The translations under genes were made by a program, and so were the position numbers. From Alphaproteobacteria bacterium (lineage in GTDB: Bacteria > Pseudomonadota > Alphaproteobacteria > Sphingomonadales > Sphingomonadaceae), in NCBI GenBank assembly GCA_005882415.1, contig VBAE01000236.1:1-21831 (forward strand): a stretch of 21,831 nucleotides of DNA, given 5' to 3'. The notes under the pieces were generated by a model that did no database searches, was not told the DNA's origin, and was given only the letters and a program-made list of their open reading frames with translations. Of this stretch, positions 13,864-20,836 are shown piece by piece; position 1 is the stretch's first letter; each line of letters starts with the position of its first letter.

Positions 13864-14294
13864 CCCGGGCTCCCCTTCTCGGACGGGAGGCGTATCGGGT
13901 GTGGCGCCAGGTCACCACCCGCTGGTCGGACAACGACGCCTACGGGCATGTCAACAACACGGTCTACTATGGCTGGTTCGACACCGTCGTGAATGCTTGG
14001 CTGATCGAGGCTGGGCTTCTGGACGTGGCGGCGGGGGACCCGATCGGGTTGGTGGTGGAGACCGGGTGCCGTTACGCTCGGCCGCTGGCTTATCCGGAGG
14101 CTGTGGAGGTGGGGCTAGCGGTGGAGCGGCTTGGGGGCTCCAGCGTGCGCTATCGATTGGGGGTGTTTGCTGAAGGGGCTGAGGACGCGGCGGCGGAGGG
14201 GTTTTTCGTCCACGTTTACGTGGGGCGGGAGTCTCGGCGGCCGGTGGCGCTGCCTGAGGAGTGGCGCACGAAGCTGGAGAGGATCGCCCTCTAG
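13860..14294 (+). CDS. acyl-CoA thioesterase, 4HBT hotdog family
   Basis: The protein has 144 residues. GTG at 13860 overlaps the dehydrogenase stop by four bases (GTGA), so the two are translationally coupled. The diagnostic N-terminal 4HBT motif is DNDAYGHVNNTVYYGWFDT (about residues 27-45), with the catalytic-type Asp in DNDAYGHVNN. The remainder (ETGCRYARPLAYPEAVEVGL, GSSVRYRLGVF, FVHVYVGRESRRPVALP) fits the usual hotdog fold of about 130-150 residues. Such enzymes hydrolyse acyl-CoA thioesters in the cytoplasm. Coupling to a dehydrogenase suggests a shared role in processing a carboxylic acid or aldehyde, but the substrate is not predictable. The stop codon abuts the palindromic element at 14295. 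Confidence 0.88.
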   Translation: MTRAPLLGREAYRVWRQVTTRWSDNDAYGHVNNTVYYGWFDTVVNAWLIEAGLLDVAAGDPIGLVVETGCRYARPLAYPEAVEVGLAVERLGGSSVRYRLGVFAEGAEDAAAEGFFVHVYVGRESRRPVALPEEWRTKLERIAL

Positions 14295-14420
14295 CTCCTC
14301 CCCGGGACGGGGAGGGGGAGCGGACGTAGTCCGGTGGAGGGGGGCGAGCGTAGCGAGCATGGAGGCGTGGGCCCCCTCCACCAGCCTTCGGCTGGTCCCC
14401 CTCCCCGTTCCGGGGAGGAG
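14295..14420. repeat. 126-bp palindromic element between convergent genes
   Basis: The outer arms, 14295-14319 and 14396-14420, are reverse complements with one mismatch. Inside is a second pairing, GGTGGAGGGGG (from 14332) with CCCCCTCCACC (from about 14372), plus a small AGCCTTCGGCT hairpin. The element starts at the base after the thioesterase TAG and ends at the base before the complement of the nitronate monooxygenase TAA. It can fold as a long hairpin on either strand and may terminate or protect both transcripts. Similar CTCCTCCCC...GGGGAGGAG repeats are common in sphingomonad genomes. Confidence 0.8.
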
Positions 14421-15374
14421 TTAGGTAAGCTCGGCTTTCGCTTCCTCATATTCGCGGATGAGTTGGGCGACGTAATCGCCAGCGGGCTGGACCTTGTCGA
14501 TGGCGCCTATGCCCTGGCCGGAGCCCCAGATGTCGCGCCAGGCTTTTTTCGAGCCCTCTCCGCCGGCGAAATCCATGGTCTTCAAATCGCCTTCGGGGAG
14601 GTTCGCCGGGTCCATTCCGGCGGCTTCGATCGACTGGCGGAGATAGTTGCCGTGGACGCCGGTGAAGAGGCTCGAATAGACGATGTCGGACGCGCGGCCG
14701 TCGACGATCCCCTGCTTGTACTCGTCCACCGCATTCGCTTCCGCGGTGGCGATGAAGGGGGAGCCTATATAGGCCAAGTCCGCGCCCATTGCCTTGGCGG
14801 CGAGGACGGCGCGGCCGGTGGCGATGGCGCCGGAGAGGCAGAGGGGCCCATCGAACCACTGGCGGATCTCCTGGACCAGAGCGAAAGGCGACAGGGTTCC
14901 GGCATGGCCGCCGGCGCCGGCCGAAACCGCGATCAGGCCATCGGCGCCCTTGTCCACCGCCTTGCGGGCGAAGCGGTCGTGGATGATGTCGTGGAGGGTG
15001 ATGCCGCCCCACGCGTGCACCCCCTGGTTGACCTCGACCATCGCGCCCAGCGAGGTGATGACGATGGGGACCTTCCACTTTGCGCAGGTCGCCATGTCCT
15101 GCTCCAGCCGGTCGTTGGAGCGGTGGACGATCTGGTTCACCGCATAAGGCGCGGATGGGGTGTCGGGATGGTCGCGGTCCCAGGCGGCGAGCTCCTCGGT
15201 GATCCGGTGGAGCCATTCGTCGACAAGGCTCTGCGGGCGGGCGTTCAGCGCCGGGAAGGAGCCGACGATCCCCGCCTTGCACTGGGCGATGACCAGATCC
15301 GGGTTGGAGACGATGAAGAGGGGCGCGCCGATGGCGGGGAGGCGCAGCCGGTCGAAGAGGGGCGGGAGGCTCAT
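14421..15374 (-). CDS. nitronate monooxygenase family flavoprotein
   Basis: The protein has 317 residues. These FMN enzymes oxidise alkyl nitronates such as propionate 3-nitronate, a toxic natural product; related proteins include enoyl-ACP reductase FabK and others of unknown role. The TIM-barrel motifs are visible: an N-terminal LRLPAIGAPLFIVSNPDL, an IVGSFPALNARP strand-loop, the SAGAGGHAGTLS segment (about 151-162), with a His at the position proposed as catalytic base in class I enzymes, and the phosphate-binding LSGAIATGRAVLAAKAMGADLAYIGSPF. The C-terminal MDFAGGEGSKKAWRDIWGSGQGIGAI is typical of this subfamily. ATG 15374 has a weak AGCAGG upstream. It lies 37 nt after the coiled-coil gene on the same strand and may be co-transcribed. 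Confidence 0.88.
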   Translation of the reverse strand: MSLPPLFDRLRLPAIGAPLFIVSNPDLVIAQCKAGIVGSFPALNARPQSLVDEWLHRITEELAAWDRDHPDTPSAPYAVNQIVHRSNDRLEQDMATCAKWKVPIVITSLGAMVEVNQGVHAWGGITLHDIIHDRFARKAVDKGADGLIAVSAGAGGHAGTLSPFALVQEIRQWFDGPLCLSGAIATGRAVLAAKAMGADLAYIGSPFIATAEANAVDEYKQGIVDGRASDIVYSSLFTGVHGNYLRQSIEAAGMDPANLPEGDLKTMDFAGGEGSKKAWRDIWGSGQGIGAIDKVQPAGDYVAQLIREYEEAKAELT

Positions 15375-15411
15375 TACGCCTGCTTAACCGTCGCGCACCC
15401 GGTGGGGAAGC

Positions 15412-18090
15412 TTACTTGCGGAGGCGCTCGATCGCCTGGGCGAGGGCGACGTAGAGCTTGCCCATGTCGCTCGACAGGATGGTGATGCCGAGCGAGGAGC
15501 CCTCGCGGTCGGCAAGGATCCGGCGGAGCATCGCCTCGAAATCGTGGATGTAGCGGTTCACCTGCTCGCGGAATTCCGGCTCTTCCTCATAATGGCGGGC
15601 GATTTCCCGGGCTTGCGAGGTGTCGAGCAGGCGCACCGCGCGGCGGGTGAAGACGCCCCGGTCGCCCTTCAGATAGGCCGCCCAGGCGCTGTCGGTGACT
15701 TCGTTGGACAGGATCTTGGTGACGTCGATCGCGGTCGAGTTGAGCGACTCGATGAGGAGGGCGACTCGGCGGGAGAAATTCTCGCTGTCGGCTTCCTCGC
15801 GCTCGCGGCGGGCCTGGTCGATCCGCTCCTCGACCGCGGCGCTGGTCTCGCCCAAGGCGAGCATCTGGCGGGTGAGGCGTTCGGAGGCGTCGCGGGCCGC
15901 GTCGATCGAGCGCTGGGCGAGGGCGCCGAGGATGCCCATCTGCTCCTCGACGGTCTCGGCGACGGCGGTGGTGAGCGCCTCGCGGCTGGCCACGCCGAGG
16001 GCTGCGGCGCTGGTCGGGATGACTGCAGAGATCGCCTCGCGGGCGCGTTCGGCGGCCTGGCCGGCGGCTTCGCGGACCCGGAGCAGGGCGTCGATGAGCT
16101 GCGGGCCGGTGTCGGCGACGATCCGGGCGGCGGCGGTGTCGGCGTCGCCGGCGGCGGCTCCGAGGGCGCGGAGCTGGGTATCGGCGGCGCGCACGCCTTC
16201 TTCGATGCGGGCGAGGAGGGCGTTCATCGCTTCCGATTGGGCGGCGGCGGAGTCGCGGCTTGCGGCGAGGCTGGAGGCGGCGCGGGTGGCGGCGCCCTCG
16301 ATGCCCTCGACGAGCGGCGCCAGCGATTCGGCGGCGGCGCGGGCCTCGCCGGCCTGCGCCTCGATCCGGGCGAGGGCAGGGGGGAGGGCGGATTCGAGGC
16401 CGGCGCTGACCGCCTGGACGGCGTCCGCCATGGCCCGGGCGCGGGTCTCGCTCGAATCGAGCTCGCCTTCGAGGGCGGCGATGGTGGTGCGCAGGTTGTC
16501 CGCTGCCGAGGCGAGGCGGTCGGCATTGGCGCCGCCGGCCGCTTCGGCGCGGGATAGGCTGTCTTCGAGGCCGGTCAGCTCGGTGCGGAGACGTTCGGCC
16601 AGCGCCCGTCCGGCTTCGTCCTGCTGCGCCATCAGCGCGGCGAGCCGCTCGGCGCCTTCATTGGCGACGGCGATTCGGCGCTCGACGCCTTCGGAAGTTG
16701 CGTGGACGCCCTCGACCAGCGGCGCCAGCGCCTCGGCGGCGGCGGCGGTGCGCAGGGTCTGCGCCTCGACGCTGGCGAGGCTCTCGGGGAGGGCGCCGCC
16801 GAGCTGGGCGGCGACGGTGCCGAGCGATTGCGACAGCGCCTCCGCCCGGGCGGAGAGGGCCTCGGCCTGGGCGTCGCCCCCGGCAAGCTCTCCGGCAAGC
16901 TCGGCGCCCGCGCCGCGGACGGTGGCGATTGCAGAGGCGAGGCGGTCGGTGCGCCCGGTGCCGCTCTGCTCAAGCTCGTCGAACCAGCGATCGAGCTCGG
17001 CCAGCTCCTTGGCAAGGCCGCTGACGAAGGCGTGGCTTGCCGCGTCCTGGGCAGCGAGGTGCCCGGCGAGGCCGTGTATTTTGTCGCCGATCTCGTCGAG
17101 CCGGCCGGAGAGGCTGCGCGCGGCGTCGGCGCCGGCCGAATCGAGCGCGGCGCGGCTCTGCTCGATCGCGGCGAGCATTGCAGAGGCCTGGGCTTCGAGG
17201 CCGGTCCGGGCCGAATCGACCGCGTCGGCGGCGCGGGTCATCGCTCCGTCGACCGCGGCCATCATGCCCGCCGAGGCTTCGCCCATGGTCGCGGCTGCAG
17301 CGGCGCTGCTGCTTTCGATGCGGGCGACATGGGCCGACATGCGCTCGGCCGCGCCGCCCAGCGTCTCGTCGGCCTCGCGACCGCGGGCGCTGAGCGCCGC
17401 GAGCTGGACTTCGAGCGAGCCGGCGCGGGTATGGGCTTCGAGCCCCGCTTCCTTCATCGCGGCGGCGACCGCGCGGGCCTGCTCCTCGGCGCGGGGGAGA
17501 TCGTGGAGGAGGACTCCGATGTCGACCTTGGCCGCTGCGGCAGCGGCTTCGAGCGCCACTGCCTGCCGGTCGAGATGGCCCGATTCCTTGGCGAGATAAT
17601 GGGTGACGCGCCCCAGGCGGTCGGAGGCCTCGTCGCCGAGGCTCATCAGCCGCTCGGCCTCGCCGCGGAGGCGGGCGTGGTTCTCCTCGAGCCGTCCGGC
17701 GACGATTTCGAGGATGCTCTCCAGCGCCCGGCTTTCATTGCGCATCTGCGCGACAGCTTCGGTGAAGCGCTCCGTCTCGCGGCGCGAACTCCGGCCGAAG
17801 GCGACCCAGAGCAGGGCGAGCAGCACCAGCGGGGCGCTGAAGCCGGCGATCCAGCCGACGATATTGGGGAGCGTGGGGACGGGGTTCGACTGCCACACCG
17901 ACCAGCCCGCCGCGCCGATCCAGGCGATGGCGAGCAGGATCAGGAGCGCCCCGAGTATCTTCGTAGCCGCCGAGCGGCGAGGCCGAGCCTCTTCCACCGC
18001 CACCGGCTCCACCGGTGCGACATCCGTCCATTGCGGCTGTTCCGAGCCGATCATATCGGCCGTCGCCCGCGCTCGTTCTGCCCCCGTCAT
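15412..18090 (-). CDS. large two-TM coiled-coil protein, TipN-like architecture
   Basis: The protein has 892 residues from ATG 18090; an upstream ATG at 18195 would overlap the divergent gene. After a ~40-residue acidic cytoplasmic N-terminus come two transmembrane helices (about 44-66 and 76-99), then ~670 residues of Ala/Glu/Arg-rich predicted coiled coil. Within it is an internal duplication: a TDRLASA...ALPESLASVEAQ...LAPLVEG block (about 381-461) recurs as ADRLASA...ALPPALARIEAQ...LAPLVEG (about 523-596). The last ~120 residues (from FSRRVALLIESLNSTAIDVTK) are less repetitive and look globular and conserved (AWAAYLKGDRGVFTRRAVRLLD). Two N-terminal TMs plus a long coiled coil and similar size match Caulobacter TipN, a polarity marker of the new pole. 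This is an architectural match only; other cell-envelope coiled-coil proteins remain possible. Confidence 0.7.
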   Translation of the reverse strand: MTGAERARATADMIGSEQPQWTDVAPVEPVAVEEARPRRSAATKILGALLILLAIAWIGAAGWSVWQSNPVPTLPNIVGWIAGFSAPLVLLALLWVAFGRSSRRETERFTEAVAQMRNESRALESILEIVAGRLEENHARLRGEAERLMSLGDEASDRLGRVTHYLAKESGHLDRQAVALEAAAAAAKVDIGVLLHDLPRAEEQARAVAAAMKEAGLEAHTRAGSLEVQLAALSARGREADETLGGAAERMSAHVARIESSSAAAAATMGEASAGMMAAVDGAMTRAADAVDSARTGLEAQASAMLAAIEQSRAALDSAGADAARSLSGRLDEIGDKIHGLAGHLAAQDAASHAFVSGLAKELAELDRWFDELEQSGTGRTDRLASAIATVRGAGAELAGELAGGDAQAEALSARAEALSQSLGTVAAQLGGALPESLASVEAQTLRTAAAAEALAPLVEGVHATSEGVERRIAVANEGAERLAALMAQQDEAGRALAERLRTELTGLEDSLSRAEAAGGANADRLASAADNLRTTIAALEGELDSSETRARAMADAVQAVSAGLESALPPALARIEAQAGEARAAAESLAPLVEGIEGAATRAASSLAASRDSAAAQSEAMNALLARIEEGVRAADTQLRALGAAAGDADTAAARIVADTGPQLIDALLRVREAAGQAAERAREAISAVIPTSAAALGVASREALTTAVAETVEEQMGILGALAQRSIDAARDASERLTRQMLALGETSAAVEERIDQARREREEADSENFSRRVALLIESLNSTAIDVTKILSNEVTDSAWAAYLKGDRGVFTRRAVRLLDTSQAREIARHYEEEPEFREQVNRYIHDFEAMLRRILADREGSSLGITILSSDMGKLYVALAQAIERLRK

Positions 18091-18173
18091 GGCCGCCTGT
18101 TTACCACGTTTCCGGCCATCGAAAAGGTCGGAAGGATACGGTGCGTTAACGCCATCGGGGATAAGTGGCGCGG

Positions 18174-18476
18174 ATGGCCTACGATCCCGGAGCACTGAAC
18201 GCCTCGCTCGCCGCTGCAGTCGGGGCGGATGCGGAGCTTATGGAGGAGCTTCGCCTCGCCTTCGTCGAGAGCGCGGCGCGGCAATTGGACCTGATGGGCC
18301 GGGCGCGTTGCGACGCAAACTGGACGCTCGCCGCCTCGCGCCTCAACAGCTTAGCTGCGAGCTTCGGGGCGGTCGGGCTGATGATGCTCGCCGACGAAGC
18401 GCTGAACGGTGCGCCCGGCGATCCGGTGGTGCTCCGCAAGCTCCGATACGCAATCGACGACTTCGCCTCCGCTTGA
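18174..18476 (+). CDS. HPt-like helical protein lacking the phospho-accepting histidine
   Basis: The protein has 100 residues from ATG 18174 (MAYDPGALNAS); GTG 18165 would add three. It has the helical pattern of histidine phosphotransfer domains: ELMEELRLAFVESAARQLDLM (helix B-like), then LAASRLNSLAASFGAVGLMMLADEAL. In active HPt proteins the latter reads AHxLKGSAxxxGAxxL. Here Ser55 sits at the histidine position and Asn58-Ser59 replace Lys-Gly, so it cannot carry phosphate in the usual way. It may be a binding module or decoy. The gene is divergent from the TipN-like gene with 83 nt between starts, so the two probably share a control region. The following gene starts 39 nt downstream. Confidence 0.65.
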   Translation: MAYDPGALNASLAAAVGADAELMEELRLAFVESAARQLDLMGRARCDANWTLAASRLNSLAASFGAVGLMMLADEALNGAPGDPVVLRKLRYAIDDFASA

Positions 18477-18515
18477 GCCTTGCTTATCGGCGGGCGCGGC
18501 ATATCGTCGCGCGCG

Positions 18516-19748
18516 ATGGCGGGACTCTCAGCTTTAATCGCGGCCTATCATGAGGCGGACGAGCCGGGGGGAGGCCTCCGCGCCACCCTTCCTTTGGCCG
18601 GACGAACGCTTGTGGAGCGCCAGGCGCGGCTCGCCGCCTGGGCGGGGGCGAGCCCGATCGTCATCCTGGTCGAGCGGATTCCGTCTTCCCTTCTCGCGGC
18701 GATCGACCGGCTGAGGGCCGAGGGGCTGACCATCGGCCTTGCCCGAAGCGCCCAGGAAGCGGCCGACGCGGTCGAGAGCGACGACCGGCTGCTGCTGATG
18801 GCGGACGGGCTGGTCGCGGCCGAGGAGCATGTCGAGCGGCTGGTCGGACTGGGGGCGCCGTCGCTGCTCACCGTCCCGGACCTGCGGGTCGACGACCGGT
18901 TCGAGCGGATCGATGCCGAGGCGCGCTGGGCCGGCCTGGCGCTGATCGACGGCGAGATGCTGAAGCGGACGGCCTCGATGCTCAACGATTGGGATTTGCA
19001 GTCGACGCTTCTGCGCCGCGCCGTCCAGCAGGGCGCGCGGCAGTTGTCGCTAAGGGGCGAGCCTGCGGACGACCAGCTTACCGTGGCCGAGAATGAGGCG
19101 GATCTGGGGGCGATGCAGGAGCGGCTGATCGCGGGCGCTGCAGGCGGCCGCGACGAGTGGGTGTCGCGCTGGCTGCTCGCGCCGCTCGAGCAGGTCGGAA
19201 TGCGCCTGCTGATGCCGACGCGGGCGACGCCCGGGCTGCTGATCCTGATCGGCGCGGCTCTGATGGCGATGGCGCTGGGGCTGTTCGCTTTGCACTGGCC
19301 GCTGACCGGGCTCATCTTCCTTCTGCTCGCCACGCCGCTGGACGGGATCGCCCACCGCCTCTCGGCGCTGCGCATGCAGTTCGAGACCAGCGCGGGCTGG
19401 TGGGAGCATCTGTTCGACGGCCTCGCCGCCGCCTGCTTTCTGTCGCTGAGCTTTGGCCTGGTCCAACCGCGCGGCTGGGGCTGCGTTGCGATCGCCATCG
19501 CCGGCTTGGCTTTCCTGTGCGCGCTGAGGATCGAACAGGGGGGCTGGGAGCTTCCCCGCGCCTCCTTCCTCGCCGAGCGCAAGGGCATGGCCTGGCTCCT
19601 CCTTCCCTTCGCCGCGACAGGACGCTGGGCGACGGGTCTTGCAGTGCTTGCACTCTACGCCGCCGGCTCCTTTTTCTGGGCGCAAAGACAGGTGCATAAG
19701 GTACTTCCGGCCCGCGCGCCCGCGCCTCCCGGTGCGGAACAGGATTAG
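18516..19748 (+). CDS. nucleotidyltransferase-like / CDP-alcohol phosphotransferase-like fusion membrane protein
   Basis: The protein has 410 residues from ATG 18516. Residues 1-200 resemble a sugar- or MobA-type nucleotidyltransferase: a GGGLRATLPLAGRTLVERQ loop (18-36) like the GGxGTRLxPLxxKPL signature, SPIVILV (46-52), and LLLMADGLV with Asp97 at the metal-binding position. Residues ~225-400 are membrane-embedded, with about five hydrophobic segments. At 276-301, DGIAHR...AGWWEHLFDG recalls the CDP-alcohol phosphotransferase motif DxxDGxxAR...GxxxDxxxD, but with Thr for the first Asp, His for Ala and Glu for a later Asp. A similar fusion order exists in archaeal and bacterial IPCT/DIPPS enzymes making inositol phosphodiesters. 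Activity here is uncertain; a lipid or phosphodiester synthesis role is a hypothesis. No clear ribosome site is visible. Confidence 0.6.
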   Translation: MAGLSALIAAYHEADEPGGGLRATLPLAGRTLVERQARLAAWAGASPIVILVERIPSSLLAAIDRLRAEGLTIGLARSAQEAADAVESDDRLLLMADGLVAAEEHVERLVGLGAPSLLTVPDLRVDDRFERIDAEARWAGLALIDGEMLKRTASMLNDWDLQSTLLRRAVQQGARQLSLRGEPADDQLTVAENEADLGAMQERLIAGAAGGRDEWVSRWLLAPLEQVGMRLLMPTRATPGLLILIGAALMAMALGLFALHWPLTGLIFLLLATPLDGIAHRLSALRMQFETSAGWWEHLFDGLAAACFLSLSFGLVQPRGWGCVAIAIAGLAFLCALRIEQGGWELPRASFLAERKGMAWLLLPFAATGRWATGLAVLALYAAGSFFWAQRQVHKVLPARAPAPPGAEQD

Positions 19749-19783
19749 TGCCGCCTTAACCCTGACGGCTTTATGCCCGTGCG

Positions 19784-20836
19784 ATGGCCGAGCGTAGGCG
19801 AGACGGGGATGAGGGACGGGGTGCCGCGCGACTGCTCGCCGGCGCGCGCGAGCGCGTCCGCGTCGCCCGGGCCGAACTCGCCCTTCCCGAACGCCTTCGG
19901 CTGGGGGAGCGCGACCGGATCGCAGTCTCGGCGATGCTCACGGCACTGGTGCGGAGCGTCGAGGACGAGCTTCGCTCCGCCCTTGCGTCCGTCTTCGCTG
20001 TTCCGGGGCGCGAGCCGCTGCACGCCGCCTTGACCTCGGCGAGCGTCGCCATCGCCGGCCCCGTGCTCGACGCCGCGCCCGATTTTCCCGAAGCCTCCTT
20101 GCTCAGCCTGCTCCTCCGCCGCGCCGAGGAGCATCGGATGCAGCGCGCCGTGGGGGGCGAGGGCGGTCTCCTCCTCCAGCTCGCCGGAGACCGCGACGAC
20201 GCAATTGCCGGCGAAGCGATGGCGATCCGCATCGTCCAGTCCGGCCGTCTCGATCCGTTCCAGGAGCCGCGCCTCGCCCGCGAGGAGCTCCCCGCCGAGA
20301 CGATGCACGGCCTCGTCTGGACCATCGCCGCAGCTCTGCGCCGCTACATGGCGCGCGAGCATCGGCTTCCGGGAGGCGAGGCCGACGAAGCGATCGCCGC
20401 CGCCGCAGCCGCCTTCCTCGCGGAATATGACGAAGGCCGCGGCCCCGATCCGGCGGCGCTGCGCCTCGCGCGGCGCCTCGACGCGGGCGGTCGGCTGACC
20501 GATCAGATGCTCGAGCGCGCTGCGGCCGACGGAGCGCTTCCTTTGCTCCTCGCCGGCCTTGCGGTGCGCACGTCGCTCGACCCGCGCGCTGCCTGGGAAA
20601 TCCTCTCCGACCCGCAGCGCCGCGGGCCCGTGCTGCTGCTCCGCGCCGCCGACGTCGCGCGCGACCAGGCTGCGTCGATCCTGCTTCGCCTCGCCGCGCG
20701 CGATCCCGAGGCTGCCGCGCCGTTGCTCGACCAGTTCGACACTACCGACCCCGGCGAGGCCCGGCGCCTGCTTCGCCTGTGGCAGCTCGATCCCGCCTAC
20801 CGCGCCGCCGTCGCGCGCCTCAGCGAGGCGGCATGA
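19784..20836 (+). CDS. DUF2336 domain-containing protein
   Basis: The protein has 350 residues from ATG 19784. It is alpha-helical and Ala/Leu/Arg-rich. I assign it to DUF2336, a family typical of alphaproteobacteria, from its helical-repeat look: an N-terminal RLRLGERDRIAVSAMLTALVRSVEDELR, a middle LSLLLRRAEEHRMQRA, and a C-terminal GRLTDQMLERAAADGALPLLLAGLAVRTSLDPRAAWEIL with HEAT-like pairing of helices. No catalytic motif or membrane segment is seen. The stop overlaps the start of the next gene (ATGA at 20833-20836), so it is probably made together with, and works with, the PAS/HisKA-like protein. A TTAACC lies 23 nt before the start (19756-19761). Confidence 0.7.
   Translation: MAERRRDGDEGRGAARLLAGARERVRVARAELALPERLRLGERDRIAVSAMLTALVRSVEDELRSALASVFAVPGREPLHAALTSASVAIAGPVLDAAPDFPEASLLSLLLRRAEEHRMQRAVGGEGGLLLQLAGDRDDAIAGEAMAIRIVQSGRLDPFQEPRLAREELPAETMHGLVWTIAAALRRYMAREHRLPGGEADEAIAAAAAAFLAEYDEGRGPDPAALRLARRLDAGGRLTDQMLERAAADGALPLLLAGLAVRTSLDPRAAWEILSDPQRRGPVLLLRAADVARDQAASILLRLAARDPEAAAPLLDQFDTTDPGEARRLLRLWQLDPAYRAAVARLSEAA

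Noticed and set aside
15695..17599. Long plus-strand frame (634 codons) opposite the coiled-coil gene
   Set aside because: It is antisense to the Ala/Glu-rich coiled-coil gene. It is extremely Ala/Ser/Arg-rich with no motif, as expected for the complement of high-GC coding DNA.
18091..18195. N-terminal extension of the coiled-coil protein to an ATG at 18195
   Set aside because: It would overlap the divergent HPt-like gene start and adds 35 residues without homology-like features; ATG 18090 has a CAGGCGG upstream.
16702..18198. Second long plus-strand frame opposite the coiled-coil gene
   Set aside because: Low-complexity Gly/Arg/Ala composition, and it runs across the divergent control region into the HPt-like gene; a shadow frame.
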